64,000 nt of DNA from Lysinibacillus sphaericus OT4b.31 (GCF_000392615.1 NZ_KB933398.1:814391-878390); one strand, 5' to 3'. Shown: positions 16,577-25,924, numbered from the stretch's first letter. Numbers and translations are program-made. The notes: generated from the sequence alone by a model not told the origin.

Positions 16577-17707
16577 TTATTCTTCGGAAATATTATTGAA
16601 TAATTCGACAGTATCTTGGTTTGGTAGAATGCCTAGGTCTGTCTTCAAGTTACTTCTAAATGTATTGTATATTCGTATAGCATTTGCGCGATTATCTACT
16701 TCTATATAATGCTGAAGAAGCTGTTGTATGATTTTATCTGAATAAGGACTAAAATCTAAAGATAGTAGTAAGGTTAGTTCTCGTTTTTTTACGGCATATG
16801 TAGCTGTATAATGTTCGACTAAAAAACTCAGTAAGATTGTAAATAGGTTGTTAAAGAAATTCGTTTTATTGTTAATCCAAGGATAATCTAATGTCGCCAT
16901 ATAATCACCATGATGATGATTTTGAATAAACTTCTCCGCTAATTCTATATCAAGCGCCCCTGTCACTTCCTTTTGTTTCAATAATTGCTCTAAGTCAAGC
17001 GCATCGCATTGAAAATTTTCTAACTGCAAAGTGTAACACCCATTTGTATAATGGAGCACATTTACATAACCTAAAGCGGAAAGAGTGGTACGTAAATAGG
17101 AAATGGTTGTATGCAATTGTACTCTAGCCTTTTTATATTCTGTCTCCGCCCATAGCGCATCGATAATGGTATCTCGAGGTATATGACTATAAAGATTTGA
17201 AAAAAGAAAGGCAAACAATTCCTTTGTCTTCGCAGTGCGCCAGTGAACAATTTTATTATTAAAGGAGACATTAAACCCTCCAAAGCATTGTATTTGAAGA
17301 GATGGCTCAGTATTTTTTTGTGCGGGAAGCAATGTTTTTTCGTGCTGGAAGAGTTCTTGTATTCTGTTTATTGTTGTCTCTAATCTAGATTTGGAAATGG
17401 GTTTTAATAAATAGTCGAGGGATTGAATCTCAAATGCTTGAACAGCATAATCACGATACGCTGTAACAAAAATGATATAGATATTCTTATGCCACTGTTT
17501 TAATAATTGAGCAATTTCTAAGCCGTTCATACCAGGCATTTCAACATCTAAAAATGCTACTTGAATATCCAATGTTGGTCCCTCGTTAAGCAAATCGTTT
17601 AAGGTTGTAAAGGATTTAACGATTTCAATTGAATCAAATTCTTTTAACCTTTTTTCCATGTTAATAAGAGCTAATGGTTCATCGTCCATTATTATTACTC
17701 TAATCAC
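16577..17707 (-). CDS. response regulator with SARP-type (winged helix plus BTAD) output
   Basis: A 376-residue protein. Receiver (1-120): MDDEPLA acidic pair, phospho-Asp in AFLDVEMPGMNG, VTAYRDYAVQAFE and Lys in YLLKPISKS. A winged helix follows (about 145-235, QIQCFGGFNVSFNNKIVHWRTAKTKELFAFL), then a bacterial transcriptional activation domain of helical repeats (240-376). This REC-SARP layout typically pairs with 7TMR-DISM hybrid kinases, one of which lies 1 kb away at 12108. It starts at GTG with no strong ribosome site. It probably activates transcription; targets are unknown. Confidence 0.82.
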   Translation of the reverse strand: MIRVIIMDDEPLALINMEKRLKEFDSIEIVKSFTTLNDLLNEGPTLDIQVAFLDVEMPGMNGLEIAQLLKQWHKNIYIIFVTAYRDYAVQAFEIQSLDYLLKPISKSRLETTINRIQELFQHEKTLLPAQKNTEPSLQIQCFGGFNVSFNNKIVHWRTAKTKELFAFLFSNLYSHIPRDTIIDALWAETEYKKARVQLHTTISYLRTTLSALGYVNVLHYTNGCYTLQLENFQCDALDLEQLLKQKEVTGALDIELAEKFIQNHHHGDYMATLDYPWINNKTNFFNNLFTILLSFLVEHYTATYAVKKRELTLLLSLDFSPYSDKIIQQLLQHYIEVDNRANAIRIYNTFRSNLKTDLGILPNQDTVELFNNISEE

Positions 17708-18256
17708 AGACGGACACCAACTTTCAAATAATATGCATGTTACCTCATTAATTTTTAATCAATAGTGCTTAAAATTCAAATTTTTAACTTGAAACTTTAC
17801 TAATTACTGCTTAGTAAGGATGTGCAGCAGCTTGTGGTTGAGTCATCGCTATTAATAAATCGACAGTAACTGATGTAGTTAATTTAAGTGCATTATGCCG
17901 TCCACTTTTTTGTGAAATTTGTTATAGCTCTTCATAACCTGTTACCTCACATTACGTTAATCTATTCACATTCCTCCTTTTTCCTATTATCGGTTAAAAA
18001 CACCGAATTTCCAACTTTATCATGATGGTATTAGGGGATGTTTTTTGAAGAATTTTTTCCATAAAATTGCTTGAATTGCTAAAAATATGATTGATATTGT
18101 ATATTTTTCCGTTTTTATAGTAATAACTTGTAATATCAGGTCCATTGTCCTGTATTGTTTAGTTGCAATTTAAATAGCTGCTTGCATATATGAGCCTAAC
18201 GCTAATGTGCTAGTAGGAGATTGCAGGAAATATAAAAAATGGAGGTATTACTTAAT
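17708..18256. other. noncoding region upstream of the LysM-3D gene
   Basis: Nearly 550 bases without a supported frame. Bases 17820-17960 keep a few codon-like stretches but no start or continuous frame. The last 20 bases hold the GGAGG ribosome site of the LysM-3D gene. No clear WalR box (TGTAAT direct repeat) was found, though related wall genes often have one. Confidence 0.4.
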
Positions 18257-19036
18257 ATGAAGAAACAAGCAATAGCTTTAGCTGTAGCCTTGACACTTGG
18301 CGTAAGTATGTTTGCAAGTCCCTCGTCTGCAGAGGGAGTAAATAGTGTGAAAACGGGCGACGCATTGTGGGGAATCTCACGGGAGTACAATTTGAGTATA
18401 GCTGAGTTGCAACAGCTAAACGAAATTGATTCGATTTGGATCTATCCGGATCAGGATTATTTGAATGAAGAGAAGGTCGAGAAAGAAGAAGAATCTACAA
18501 AAGATAACCATCTTATTGAATATGGCGACACATTATTTACCCTTGCACTTGTCTACGATGTAACAGTGGAAGAATTAAAAGAGTGGAATAATCTTTCATC
18601 AGATGGGATTTACGCAGGCGAATTATTAGCCATCAAAGCCTCAGCGGCAAAGCCCAAAACTGCCGTGAGCACATATAAGAAACCTGCTGCGACTTCTGCT
18701 GCAACCTCAACCACTACAGCAAAGAGCGCACCAGCAAATGCGTCAGGGCAAACTTATACAATGCGCGCGACTGCTTATACAGCTTATTGTGAAGGATGCT
18801 CAGGCATTACAGCAAATGGCACCGACATACGATCTAACCCTGGATTAAAAGTAATCGCTGTCGACCCACGTGTTATTCCTCTTGGAACTAAGGTCTGGGT
18901 AGAAGGGTATGGAGAAGCAATCGCAGCTGATACTGGTGGAGCAATCAAAGGCAATAAAATTGATGTCTTCATTCCTTCAGATGGACAAGCTCGAAATTGG
19001 GGTGTCCGAACAGTTACTGTAAAAATTTTAGATTAA
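18257..19036 (+). CDS. secreted LysM-3D domain cell-wall protein (YocH-like)
   Basis: A 259-residue protein with signal peptide MKKQAIALAVALTLGVSMF and probable cut after SSA. Two LysM peptidoglycan-binding repeats follow (KTGDALWGISREYNLS and EYGDTLFTLALVYDVT), then a Ser/Thr/Ala-rich linker and a C-terminal 3D domain with TAYCEGCSG, DPRVIPLGTKVWVEGYG, AADTGGAIKG and KIDVF, whose three Asp define the family. 3D domains are lytic-transglycosylase-like, so this is probably a wall-remodelling hydrolase such as YocH. The start is ATG 18257; the ATG at 18239 is itself part of the GGAGGT ribosome site. Confidence 0.88.
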   Translation: MKKQAIALAVALTLGVSMFASPSSAEGVNSVKTGDALWGISREYNLSIAELQQLNEIDSIWIYPDQDYLNEEKVEKEEESTKDNHLIEYGDTLFTLALVYDVTVEELKEWNNLSSDGIYAGELLAIKASAAKPKTAVSTYKKPAATSAATSTTTAKSAPANASGQTYTMRATAYTAYCEGCSGITANGTDIRSNPGLKVIAVDPRVIPLGTKVWVEGYGEAIAADTGGAIKGNKIDVFIPSDGQARNWGVRTVTVKILD

Positions 19037-19048
19037 AGATTGTAAAGC

Positions 19049-19129
19049 GAGGTATCTCCTAATCGATATGAGATACCTCAGACTGTAGACAAACTCGAAT
19101 ATGTTCGAGAGTTTGTCTACAGTCTTTTT
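19049..19129 (+). terminator. double hairpin terminator
   Basis: Two perfect stems in series: GAGGTATCTC/GAGATACCTC (19049-19079), then a 16-pair stem starting GACTGTAGACAAACTC (19081-19124) followed by TTTTT. They close the LysM-3D gene. Confidence 0.85.
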
Positions 19130-19175
19130 ACTTTTACAAGAAATATGGATGAATACGACTTATTGATTTCCACTA

Positions 19176-19258
19176 GGTAGTGAAGCGGACTGCTCGGATA
19201 GTGAAGGGAATTGCTCGGGTAACGGAAAGAAGCGCTCAGGTAACAGAAAGAACCTCCC
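19176..19258. repeat. degenerate 21-bp tandem repeat array (4 units)
   Basis: Units of 20-21 bases starting at 19176, 19196, 19217 and 19238 follow the pattern GGTAA-GGAA-G-GCTC with substitutions, for example GGGTAACGGAAAGAAGCGCTC abbreviated to GGTAACGGAAAGAAGCGCT. A fifth, weaker unit may follow. Similar short arrays occur between genes in related genomes (recollection). No frame across it has a convincing start. Confidence 0.6.
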
Positions 19259-19276
19259 TCTGGACAGAAAAAATCA

Positions 19277-19314
19277 AAAGGTTCCAGAATCCTTAGCATT
19301 CTGAGACCTTTCTG
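19277..19314. terminator. imperfect hairpin after the 21-bp array
   Basis: AAAGGTTCCAGAAT pairs with ATTCTGAGACCTTT (two mismatches) around a short loop, followed by a purine-rich stretch. Function uncertain. Confidence 0.4.
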
Positions 19315-19421
19315 GCAAGAAAAAATGAGGCTTTTGCTTCGTATGCGCGAGAAAATCACGCATTTAAATTGCATAACTATGTGTTGAGATGGGTACCATC
19401 AGAAATAGAGGAGGTATTTAT

Positions 19422-20003
19422 ATGAAAAAAATAACTATATTAATCATGTCGTTAACAGTATTTGTAGGTGGCTGTAATTTTTTTGATAAGAGTGAGAAAG
19501 AAGTAGCGGTAAATGCCAATTCACAATCCAATCCCAACTCTAATTCTAACTCCCCATTAACGGCAACCGCAAAAGTCATCGGTTCAAATAATGAAAGCTA
19601 TGGGAATGCATATTTTCAAGAAGAGGACAATGGTGTCATGATGACGTTAGCATTAACGGGGTTACCGTCAGGAACGCACGGTATTCATATTCATACAGTA
19701 GGGAAATGTGAACCACCGACGTTTGAATCAGCTGGTGGGCATTTTAATCCAACGAAAAAAGAGCATGGAAAACTGAATCCGAAAGGCTATCATTTAGGTG
19801 ACTTACCAAATCTTGAAATAGGGGAAGACGGTACTGTGGATTTAACATTTATAGCTGAAGGCATAACTTTACAAAAGAATATGGAAAATTCATTGTTTGA
19901 TGAAGACGGCAGTGCGCTTGTTATTCATGAAGCGGCGGACGACTATAAGACAGATCCTGCTGGCAATTCAGGGGCAAGAATTGCTTGTGGTGTAATCCAA
20001 TAA
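19422..20003 (+). CDS. sodC: Cu/Zn superoxide dismutase-family lipoprotein
   Basis: A 193-residue lipoprotein: signal sequence with lipobox VFVGGC, a Ser/Asn-rich spacer, then the SodC beta-barrel. The metal ligands expected for activity appear present: HGIHIHTVGKC (two Cu His), SAGGHFNPTKKEHG (bridging and Zn His), GYHLGDLPNL (Zn His and Asp) and LVIHEAADDY (last Cu His); the structural Cys pair is GKC and IACGV. It should turn superoxide to peroxide and oxygen outside the membrane. The start is ATG 19422, with GAGGAGGT upstream; the ATG at 19389 has no ribosome site. Single gene with its own terminator. Confidence 0.88.
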   Translation: MKKITILIMSLTVFVGGCNFFDKSEKEVAVNANSQSNPNSNSNSPLTATAKVIGSNNESYGNAYFQEEDNGVMMTLALTGLPSGTHGIHIHTVGKCEPPTFESAGGHFNPTKKEHGKLNPKGYHLGDLPNLEIGEDGTVDLTFIAEGITLQKNMENSLFDEDGSALVIHEAADDYKTDPAGNSGARIACGVIQ

Positions 20004-20017
20004 TAATTAAGTAAAGA

Positions 20018-20061
20018 AGCTGTATCAAAAGGGGCCACTCCTTTTTGGTACAGCTATTTTT
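20018..20061 (+). terminator. terminator of sodC
   Basis: AGCTGTATCAAAAGG pairs with CCTTTTTGGTACAGCT, followed by ATTTTTAA. A near-copy of this stem follows the amidohydrolase gene at 25878-25924. Confidence 0.8.
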
Positions 20062-20383
20062 AATGACAGAAAAATTGACTAAAAAACTAATAATCGGACT
20101 TATTTTATACCATAAAAATAATAAAAAGGGAAAATTTAGTTTTTCGATATACATTTTTAATACACTTATGAAACTTTATTTTATTTCATTGTGAAGAGAT
20201 TAGTGTATTATCTCAGGTAAATATTGAATTTTGTAGAATTTGATAAAAGGCGTTATAAAGTTTTTTTGGTGGTATAGTATAATTATAAAAGTCAGAATTT
20301 ACTATAAATAGATTGACAATATTATACTAAATTTGGTAATTTTAAATAGATTCTTAATTATAACCATAAGGGGGAAGGTTAAT
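20062..20383. other. AT-rich intergenic region upstream of the TAXI gene
   Basis: About 320 bases with no gene. TATAGTATAATTATAA near 20272 offers -10 boxes for the solute-binding protein gene, but no clear -35 was found. The ribosome site AAGGGGGAAGG precedes ATG 20384. Confidence 0.4.
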
Positions 20384-21400
20384 ATGAAGAAAAAGCAATT
20401 CAGATTATTGATGCTATTGAGTGCATTTGCGCTTTTGATTTTAGCTGCATGTGGATCTGATGGTGGGTCAAAATCAAACGATACAGGGAAAGAAAATACA
20501 AATGGTGATACGGCCACAACTGATAAACCAAAATCCGACATTAAGTTTTTGAGTTTATTAACAGGTGGTACACAAGGAACTTATTATGCACTTGGTGGTA
20601 CATTTGCTGATCTGATAACAACTGACACTGGCATTAAAACAACAGCTGAGGTTTCTCAAGCATCTGCTGCTAATATGACTGCTTTACAAGATGGGAAAGG
20701 TGAAATCGCGTTTGTCCAAACAGATATCGCTTATTACGCAACAGAAGGTAAGTTAATGTTTGATGGCAAAAAAATCGATACTATCTCAGCCTTAGGTGCA
20801 CTTTATCCAGAAACGGTTCAGTTAGTAACGACGGAAGCTTCTGGTATCAAAACGTACGCAGATTTAAAAGGTAAAAAAGTTTCTGTAGGTGCTCCGGGTT
20901 CTGGTACTTACGCAAATGCTGAGCAATTACTTGAAATCCATGGTTTAACAATGGATGACATTAAAGCACAAAACTTAGATTTTGGTGAGTCAACTGATGG
21001 TCTCCAATCAGGTCAAATTGATGCAGCCTTCATTACAGCGGGCACGCCAACAGGTGCTGTTGAGGCGTTAAATGCAACAACGAAGGTGAATATTATTGGT
21101 GTAGATGCTGGTAAAGCAGATGAGTTAATTGCGAAATATCCATACTATGCTAAAGATACAGTAGCATCTGGTACTTATGGCATCGGAAGCGATGTTGAAA
21201 CGGTTTCTGTTCTTGCGATGCTAGCTGTGAACAAAGATTTGCCAGAAGATGTCGTTTACTCGATGACAAAAGCAATCTACGACAATACCGATAAAATTTC
21301 TCATGACAAAGGCCGTCTTATCAAAGCTGAAACTGGGTTAGATGGTATCAGTATTGATGTTCACCCTGGTGCTCAAAAATACTTTGATGAGAAAAAATAA
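20384..21400 (+). CDS. TAXI-family TRAP transporter solute-binding lipoprotein
   Basis: A 338-residue lipoprotein with lipobox LILAACGS and a Gly/Asn-rich spacer, then the TAXI fold: LSLLTGGTQGTYYALGG, FVQTDIAYYAT, KGKKVSVGAPGSGTYANAEQ and IDAAFITAGTPTGAVEAL. The family binds glutamate, 2-oxoglutarate or other organic acids for a sodium- or proton-driven TRAP permease. The matching fused permease is encoded at 22129-24165. The start is ATG 20384; the upstream in-frame ATG lacks a ribosome site. A terminator between it and the permease genes would favour excess binding protein. The ligand is unknown. Confidence 0.88.
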   Translation: MKKKQFRLLMLLSAFALLILAACGSDGGSKSNDTGKENTNGDTATTDKPKSDIKFLSLLTGGTQGTYYALGGTFADLITTDTGIKTTAEVSQASAANMTALQDGKGEIAFVQTDIAYYATEGKLMFDGKKIDTISALGALYPETVQLVTTEASGIKTYADLKGKKVSVGAPGSGTYANAEQLLEIHGLTMDDIKAQNLDFGESTDGLQSGQIDAAFITAGTPTGAVEALNATTKVNIIGVDAGKADELIAKYPYYAKDTVASGTYGIGSDVETVSVLAMLAVNKDLPEDVVYSMTKAIYDNTDKISHDKGRLIKAETGLDGISIDVHPGAQKYFDEKK

Positions 21401-21520
21401 TTAATTGAACATAGTAAGTGTATTTGCAATGGCCCTACGCAACACCACATTTTGGTCAAGTAGATGAATGTAAATACCTAACCATGGATAAGAAAACTAT
21501 ACTTTCTTTAAACATACAAA

Positions 21521-21558
21521 GGGGCTCGGATCGCGTAAAGCTTCGAGCCTCTTTTTCT
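21521..21558 (+). terminator. terminator between TAXI binding protein and permease genes
   Basis: GGCTCGGA pairs with TTCGAGCC around 11 bases and is followed by TCTTTTTCTT. It probably lowers permease expression relative to the binding protein. Confidence 0.75.
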
Positions 21559-21616
21559 TATGTTGAGAGGCAATGATTAAAAAGCGAATGGCTTTTAAAG
21601 TGGGGGAACGGATGTA

Positions 21617-22132
21617 ATGCGAAAGAGGAAACTGTTTATAGTAATAACACTATTATGTATAGGCGTTATCACAATGATTTTTCTTCCTCTTCAAAAGGTA
21701 TTCGCATTCACTGAAACACGCACAGACCATCCAATGATGTTCTACATACCAATTGTTAAGGATGATACATTTCGTATTAGATATACACATTCAATTCATA
21801 AATCAGATGTGCTTGAACATTACAAATGCGTCGAAAAAAATCGTATACAGATGCTTGGAATGGAATATGAGGATTTAGCGATTGGTATGCCAGGCTACGC
21901 AGAGAAAAATCAAACATTAACACAACGCGATGGCAAATATTATTTGCAATTTGACAATGAAATAATAGAAAATTTCACGATTTACATCGGGGATTTAGAT
22001 TTAGATTTAGTATTGGATTACGAAGATTATGAATATGATTTAAAAAAAGATTTACAAAGGGGAAAATCCTATTTATTTGAAGTGAAACAACTATCACTTT
22101 ATGACCAATGGAAAGGAGTTAGGATGAAATGA
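21617..22132 (+). CDS. DUF1850 TRAP-associated protein
   Basis: A 171-residue protein with one N-terminal helix or uncleaved signal (about 5-27), then a mainly beta domain containing FRIRYTHSIHKSDVLEHY, the RYTHSVxxT-like core of DUF1850. This family is found almost only next to TAXI-TRAP permease genes, probably as an accessory on the outer face of the membrane. It overlaps the permease gene by four bases (ATGA), so the two are translationally coupled. No catalytic motif. Confidence 0.8.
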   Translation: MRKRKLFIVITLLCIGVITMIFLPLQKVFAFTETRTDHPMMFYIPIVKDDTFRIRYTHSIHKSDVLEHYKCVEKNRIQMLGMEYEDLAIGMPGYAEKNQTLTQRDGKYYLQFDNEIIENFTIYIGDLDLDLVLDYEDYEYDLKKDLQRGKSYLFEVKQLSLYDQWKGVRMK

Positions 22133-24165
22133 CGAAACAACATGAACCGAACAAAGAAGTAAAAGTAGAAGAATTTGAACAAATTTCTGCTGAAGAGCAA
22201 CAAGCCATACTTGAAAAATATGATATCGAATCGAATGTACGTACAATAACTGGGATCATGAAGCATGTAATTTTCTTTGGATTGTTAGCATTTTCATTGT
22301 TTCAATTGTACACTGCGATCTTCGGACAATTTACAGCACCAATTCAACGTACTGTGCACTTAGGTTTTGGTTTAGCACTGATTTTCTTGTTATTCCCAGC
22401 TCGAAGAAAGGCACCGAAGCATAATATTGCGTGGTTTGATTATATTTTAGCATTATTATCCGTAGTAGTAGGCTCTTATTGGACATTGAATTATGCAGAG
22501 CTTGTAAATCGTAATGGTACTATTACACAGTTAGATTTTTTCGTCGGCTTAATAGCTGTGGTACTGGTTCTTGAGGCGGCTCGACGGGCAGTGGGTTTAC
22601 CAATCACGATAATTGCAATAGGTTTCCTGATTTATGCTTATTTTGGACCATACTTCCCAGCGTTTATGGCGCATCGAGGACAGGATATAGAAAGTATTGT
22701 CAACCTTATGTACTTTACGACAGACGGTATTTTAGGTACACCAATTAGTGTATCCGCGACATTCATTTTTGTGTTCTTATTATTTGGGGCCTTTCTTGTG
22801 AAAACTGGTGTTGGGCAATACTTCAACGATTTAGCAGTAGCATTTGCAGGCAAATTAATTGGTGGTCCAGCCAAAGTTGCTGTATTCTCAAGTGCCCTAC
22901 AGGGAATGATTTCTGGAAGCTCTGTCGCGAACGTAGTAACTTCGGGTTCGTACACAATACCGATGATGAAAAAACTAGGCTATCGAAAAGAGTTTGCTGG
23001 TGCTGTTGAGGCAGCAGCGTCCACAGGTGGACAGCTTATGCCGCCTATTATGGGTGCTGCAGCGTTCTTAATGGTAGAATTCATTGGTCGTGGAATTACT
23101 TACTGGGATATTGCAAAAGCAGCAGCAATCCCTGCGTTGTTATACTTTACGGGAATTTGGATTATGACACACTTTGAGGCAAAACGTGTTGGCTTACTTG
23201 GTTTACGTGATGACCAAATGCCAGACCGTAAAGAAGTGTTTAAGAAAATTTACCTATTATTACCGATAGTTGCAATTATCATTTTAATGTTAACGGGTAC
23301 GCCTGTAATGCACGCTGCGCTATACGGAATTATTATTTCGATTGGGGTGGCGATGTTCAACAAGGATACACGTTTAAAACCTAAAGATATTATTGATGCA
23401 TTAGTTGAAGGAGCGCGTACAGCACTTGGTGTAGTAGCTGCTACAGCCTGTGCGGGTATTATCGTAGGTGTAGTTGTAAAAACGGGCTTAGGATTAAGTT
23501 TAGCCAATAGCTTAGTAGCTTTAGCTGGTGGTAGTATTATTTTAACACTTGTATTCGTTATGATTGCTTCACTTATCCTTGGAATGGGTGCACCGACAAC
23601 GGCAAACTATGTTATTACATCAACAATAGCAGCACCAGCCATTGTGGCGTTGTTATCACCGAACACACCACAGGAATTGGTGCCAGTTGTTGTCCTATTG
23701 TCAGCGCACTTCTTTGTATTTTATTTTGGTATTATCGCAGATATAACGCCTCCTGTAGCACTTGCGGCCTTTGCTGCATCTGGTATTTCGGGAGGAGACC
23801 CTATTAAAACGGGTGTCAATTCTGCAAAGCTTGCGATTGCAGCTTTTATCATACCTTATATGATCGTGTTTTCACCTGCGTTACTGATGATCGATACAAC
23901 AATTCCGCAAATTTTATGGGTAGTCTTTACAGCTGTTACGGGTATGGTGGCTATCGGTGCAGGGGTAATAGGTTTCTGGTATCGGAAAATGCTATGGATT
24001 GAACGTATTATTGCCATTGCAGCTGGTTTATTACTCATTTATCCAGAGAAATTCTCTGATTGGACTGGCTTAGCTATCTTTATTGTTCTGGTAGTTATTC
24101 AATATCTTACACAGCATAAATTTGGTGGAAATGGTGATGAGGTATCAAAGAGCGTAACGGCATAA
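22129..24165 (+). CDS. TRAP transporter fused permease (4TM-12TM)
   Basis: A 678-residue membrane protein with about 16-18 helices: a DctQ-like four-helix part (about 45-200) fused to the DctM-like large permease. The DctM signatures are clear: GSSVANVVTSGSYTIPMMKK, ASTGGQLMPPIMGAAAF and MGAPTTANYVITST. It forms the transporter with the lipoprotein at 20384 and probably the DUF1850 protein, importing an organic acid with sodium. The soluble N-terminus (1-35) is highly charged. Confidence 0.9.
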   Translation: MTKQHEPNKEVKVEEFEQISAEEQQAILEKYDIESNVRTITGIMKHVIFFGLLAFSLFQLYTAIFGQFTAPIQRTVHLGFGLALIFLLFPARRKAPKHNIAWFDYILALLSVVVGSYWTLNYAELVNRNGTITQLDFFVGLIAVVLVLEAARRAVGLPITIIAIGFLIYAYFGPYFPAFMAHRGQDIESIVNLMYFTTDGILGTPISVSATFIFVFLLFGAFLVKTGVGQYFNDLAVAFAGKLIGGPAKVAVFSSALQGMISGSSVANVVTSGSYTIPMMKKLGYRKEFAGAVEAAASTGGQLMPPIMGAAAFLMVEFIGRGITYWDIAKAAAIPALLYFTGIWIMTHFEAKRVGLLGLRDDQMPDRKEVFKKIYLLLPIVAIIILMLTGTPVMHAALYGIIISIGVAMFNKDTRLKPKDIIDALVEGARTALGVVAATACAGIIVGVVVKTGLGLSLANSLVALAGGSIILTLVFVMIASLILGMGAPTTANYVITSTIAAPAIVALLSPNTPQELVPVVVLLSAHFFVFYFGIIADITPPVALAAFAASGISGGDPIKTGVNSAKLAIAAFIIPYMIVFSPALLMIDTTIPQILWVVFTAVTGMVAIGAGVIGFWYRKMLWIERIIAIAAGLLLIYPEKFSDWTGLAIFIVLVVIQYLTQHKFGGNGDEVSKSVTA

Positions 24166-24179
24166 TAAGCACAAATAGG

Positions 24180-24212
24180 GCGTCTCAGAGGCATATCTGA
24201 GACGTCTTTGTT
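24180..24212 (+). terminator. terminator of the TRAP operon
   Basis: GCGTCTCAGA pairs with TCTGAGACGTC around a six-base loop, followed by TTTGTT. Confidence 0.75.
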
Positions 24213-24339
24213 ATATGATCTAAAAAAGAGATTGAATTTATATTTATTATGCATATAATGCATTAATTGTTGATTTTTTATAAAAAACTATTGTATAATT
24301 CTTTTATCAGAAAATTCAATTAATAATGGAGGTGAAAAC

Positions 24340-24483
24340 ATGACAAAGGTATTAAACTCAAAATTTGAAACTTACTTAATGGATCAAGAGCCTGTATTTC
24401 AAACAAACGATGAAAAAAATGAGGAGCATATAACACTCGTACATCATGAAGAATATCCAGAGGGGTTTTTTACAAGTTTATAA
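24340..24483 (+). CDS. 47-residue orphan small protein
   Basis: A short frame with an excellent GGAGGTG site five bases before ATG and its own terminator directly after. The product begins MTKVLNSKFETYLMDQEP and ends HEEYPEGFFTSL: acidic, without Cys, membrane segment or signal. The tight fit between ribosome site, stop and terminator suggests a real monocistronic gene. Family not recognised. Confidence 0.7.
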   Translation: MTKVLNSKFETYLMDQEPVFQTNDEKNEEHITLVHHEEYPEGFFTSL

Positions 24484-24494
24484 AAGACATTTTG

Positions 24495-24537
24495 GGCTGT
24501 GATAAAAGTGAAAAACCTTTTAACACAGCCTTTAATG
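24495..24537 (+). terminator. terminator of the 47-aa gene
   Basis: GGCTGTG-TAAAAG pairs with CTTTTAA-CACAGCC around a short loop, followed by TTTAATG. Confidence 0.75.
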
Positions 24538-24748
24538 TTATGGTAAGGTCACATTTTTCTAATTTAACTACATAAAATATTTTATAGCATAAAATGAGTG
24601 GGTTTTTAGGTAATTGATCACTTTTCTTATCGAGCTATGCAGCATGAAATGGTGATTTATTGAATGGATAAGGTACTTATATCATATTTACTTTTATGAA
24701 AAGCTATCATGTATAATGTGAAGAAAAAAGTTATATAGAGGTGTAGTT

Positions 24749-25858
24749 ATGATAAGTGCGGCAACGCTAGCAGATACAATGTATCAATGGTTTGAACATT
24801 TTCATAGTAATCCGGAGGTAAGCTGGAAGGAGTTTGAAACAACCAAAAAAATTGCGTCTATTCTGGATGAATTAAAGGTAACGTATCGTTTATTAGGTGA
24901 TGTGCCAGGGCTACTTGCTGAAATCGGTACAGGTGATGAAATTGTTGCGGTACGGGCAGATATTGATGCGTTATGGCAAGAAGTTGATGGTAAATGGCAG
25001 GCTAATCATTCATGTGGTCATGATGCGAATATTACGATGGTACTAGGAGCTTTACTACTACTTAAAGATCTTCCATTACAGCATCGTATTCGCTTTATTT
25101 TCCAACCAGCAGAAGAGGTCGGGAATGGTGCATGTGCAGCCTTTGACCGCGGAGCAGTTGATGGTGTGTCGCATTTGTATGGTGTTCATTTAAGACCCGT
25201 AGAAGAGCTTCCGCTAGGAAAAGTGTCACCTGCCATCCATCATGGAGCAGCGTATTTCTTGGATGGAACGATTCGTGGTACTGATGCACATGGGGCAAGA
25301 CCTCATCAAGGAAAAAATGCCATTGATGTCATTATGGCTATCCAACAAATGTTAAATAGTATTCATTTATCACCATTTGAGCCGCACTCTGCAAAATTAA
25401 CGAAGATTGTTGCGGATGGGGGGAGTACAAATATCATTCCTGGGTCTGCTAGTTTTGCCATGGATATTCGTGCTCAACGAAATAATCAACTTGAGTTACT
25501 TCGTAGCCGTATTGAATTTGGTCTGAAATCAATACAGCAACAGTATGAAATTGAGATGAATTGGAAATGGATTGACTTTACACCAGGGGCAGAAGTTTCA
25601 CCAGTTGCTGCCCGTTTGGCGAAAAATGCTATTATTGAAACACTGGGTGCTCAACATCTAGCTGAAGAAATTACAACACCGGGTAGTGATGATTTTCACT
25701 TTTATACAGTGAAAAAGCCAGAGTTAAAAGCGGCAATGATTGGTATAGGTGCCAATTTAGTTCCGGGATTACATCACCCTAAAATGACTTTTGAACGCAG
25801 TGCATTAATCGATGCGTCGAAAGTGCTAGCTTGTGTGTTAGAGAAAAAGCCAGATTGA
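24749..25858 (+). CDS. M20 family amidohydrolase (aminoacylase-like)
   Basis: A 369-residue M20D-type metal amidohydrolase. Motifs: VRADIDALWQEVDG, metal-binding SCGHDANITMVLG, FQPAEEVGNGACAA (catalytic Glu pair), GVHLRPVEELPLG and the late metal His in PGLHHPKMTF. The dimerisation domain lies at about 175-290. Such enzymes cleave N-acyl or N-acetyl groups from amino acids or related conjugates; the substrate cannot be told. The start is ATG 24749 after AGAGGTG. It stands alone with a terminator after it, and the NhaC gene follows 270 bases later. Confidence 0.85.
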   Translation: MISAATLADTMYQWFEHFHSNPEVSWKEFETTKKIASILDELKVTYRLLGDVPGLLAEIGTGDEIVAVRADIDALWQEVDGKWQANHSCGHDANITMVLGALLLLKDLPLQHRIRFIFQPAEEVGNGACAAFDRGAVDGVSHLYGVHLRPVEELPLGKVSPAIHHGAAYFLDGTIRGTDAHGARPHQGKNAIDVIMAIQQMLNSIHLSPFEPHSAKLTKIVADGGSTNIIPGSASFAMDIRAQRNNQLELLRSRIEFGLKSIQQQYEIEMNWKWIDFTPGAEVSPVAARLAKNAIIETLGAQHLAEEITTPGSDDFHFYTVKKPELKAAMIGIGANLVPGLHHPKMTFERSALIDASKVLACVLEKKPD

Positions 25859-25877
25859 AAAATATTTGTTAGAAAGA

Positions 25878-25924
25878 GGCTGTATTAAAAGTATATTATT
25901 ACTTTTGATACAGCTATTTTTATA
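25878..25924 (+). terminator. terminator of the amidohydrolase gene
   Basis: GGCTGTATTAAAAGT pairs with ACTTTTGATACAGCT, followed by ATTTTTAT; close in sequence to the sodC terminator. Confidence 0.75.

Noticed and set aside
19176..19258. CRISPR array
   Set aside because: The units are contiguous 21-mers with no spacers, and no cas genes are in the window.
19117..19374. 85-codon minus-strand frame through the 21-bp array
   Set aside because: Its sequence arises from the repeats and a terminator, with no ribosome site.
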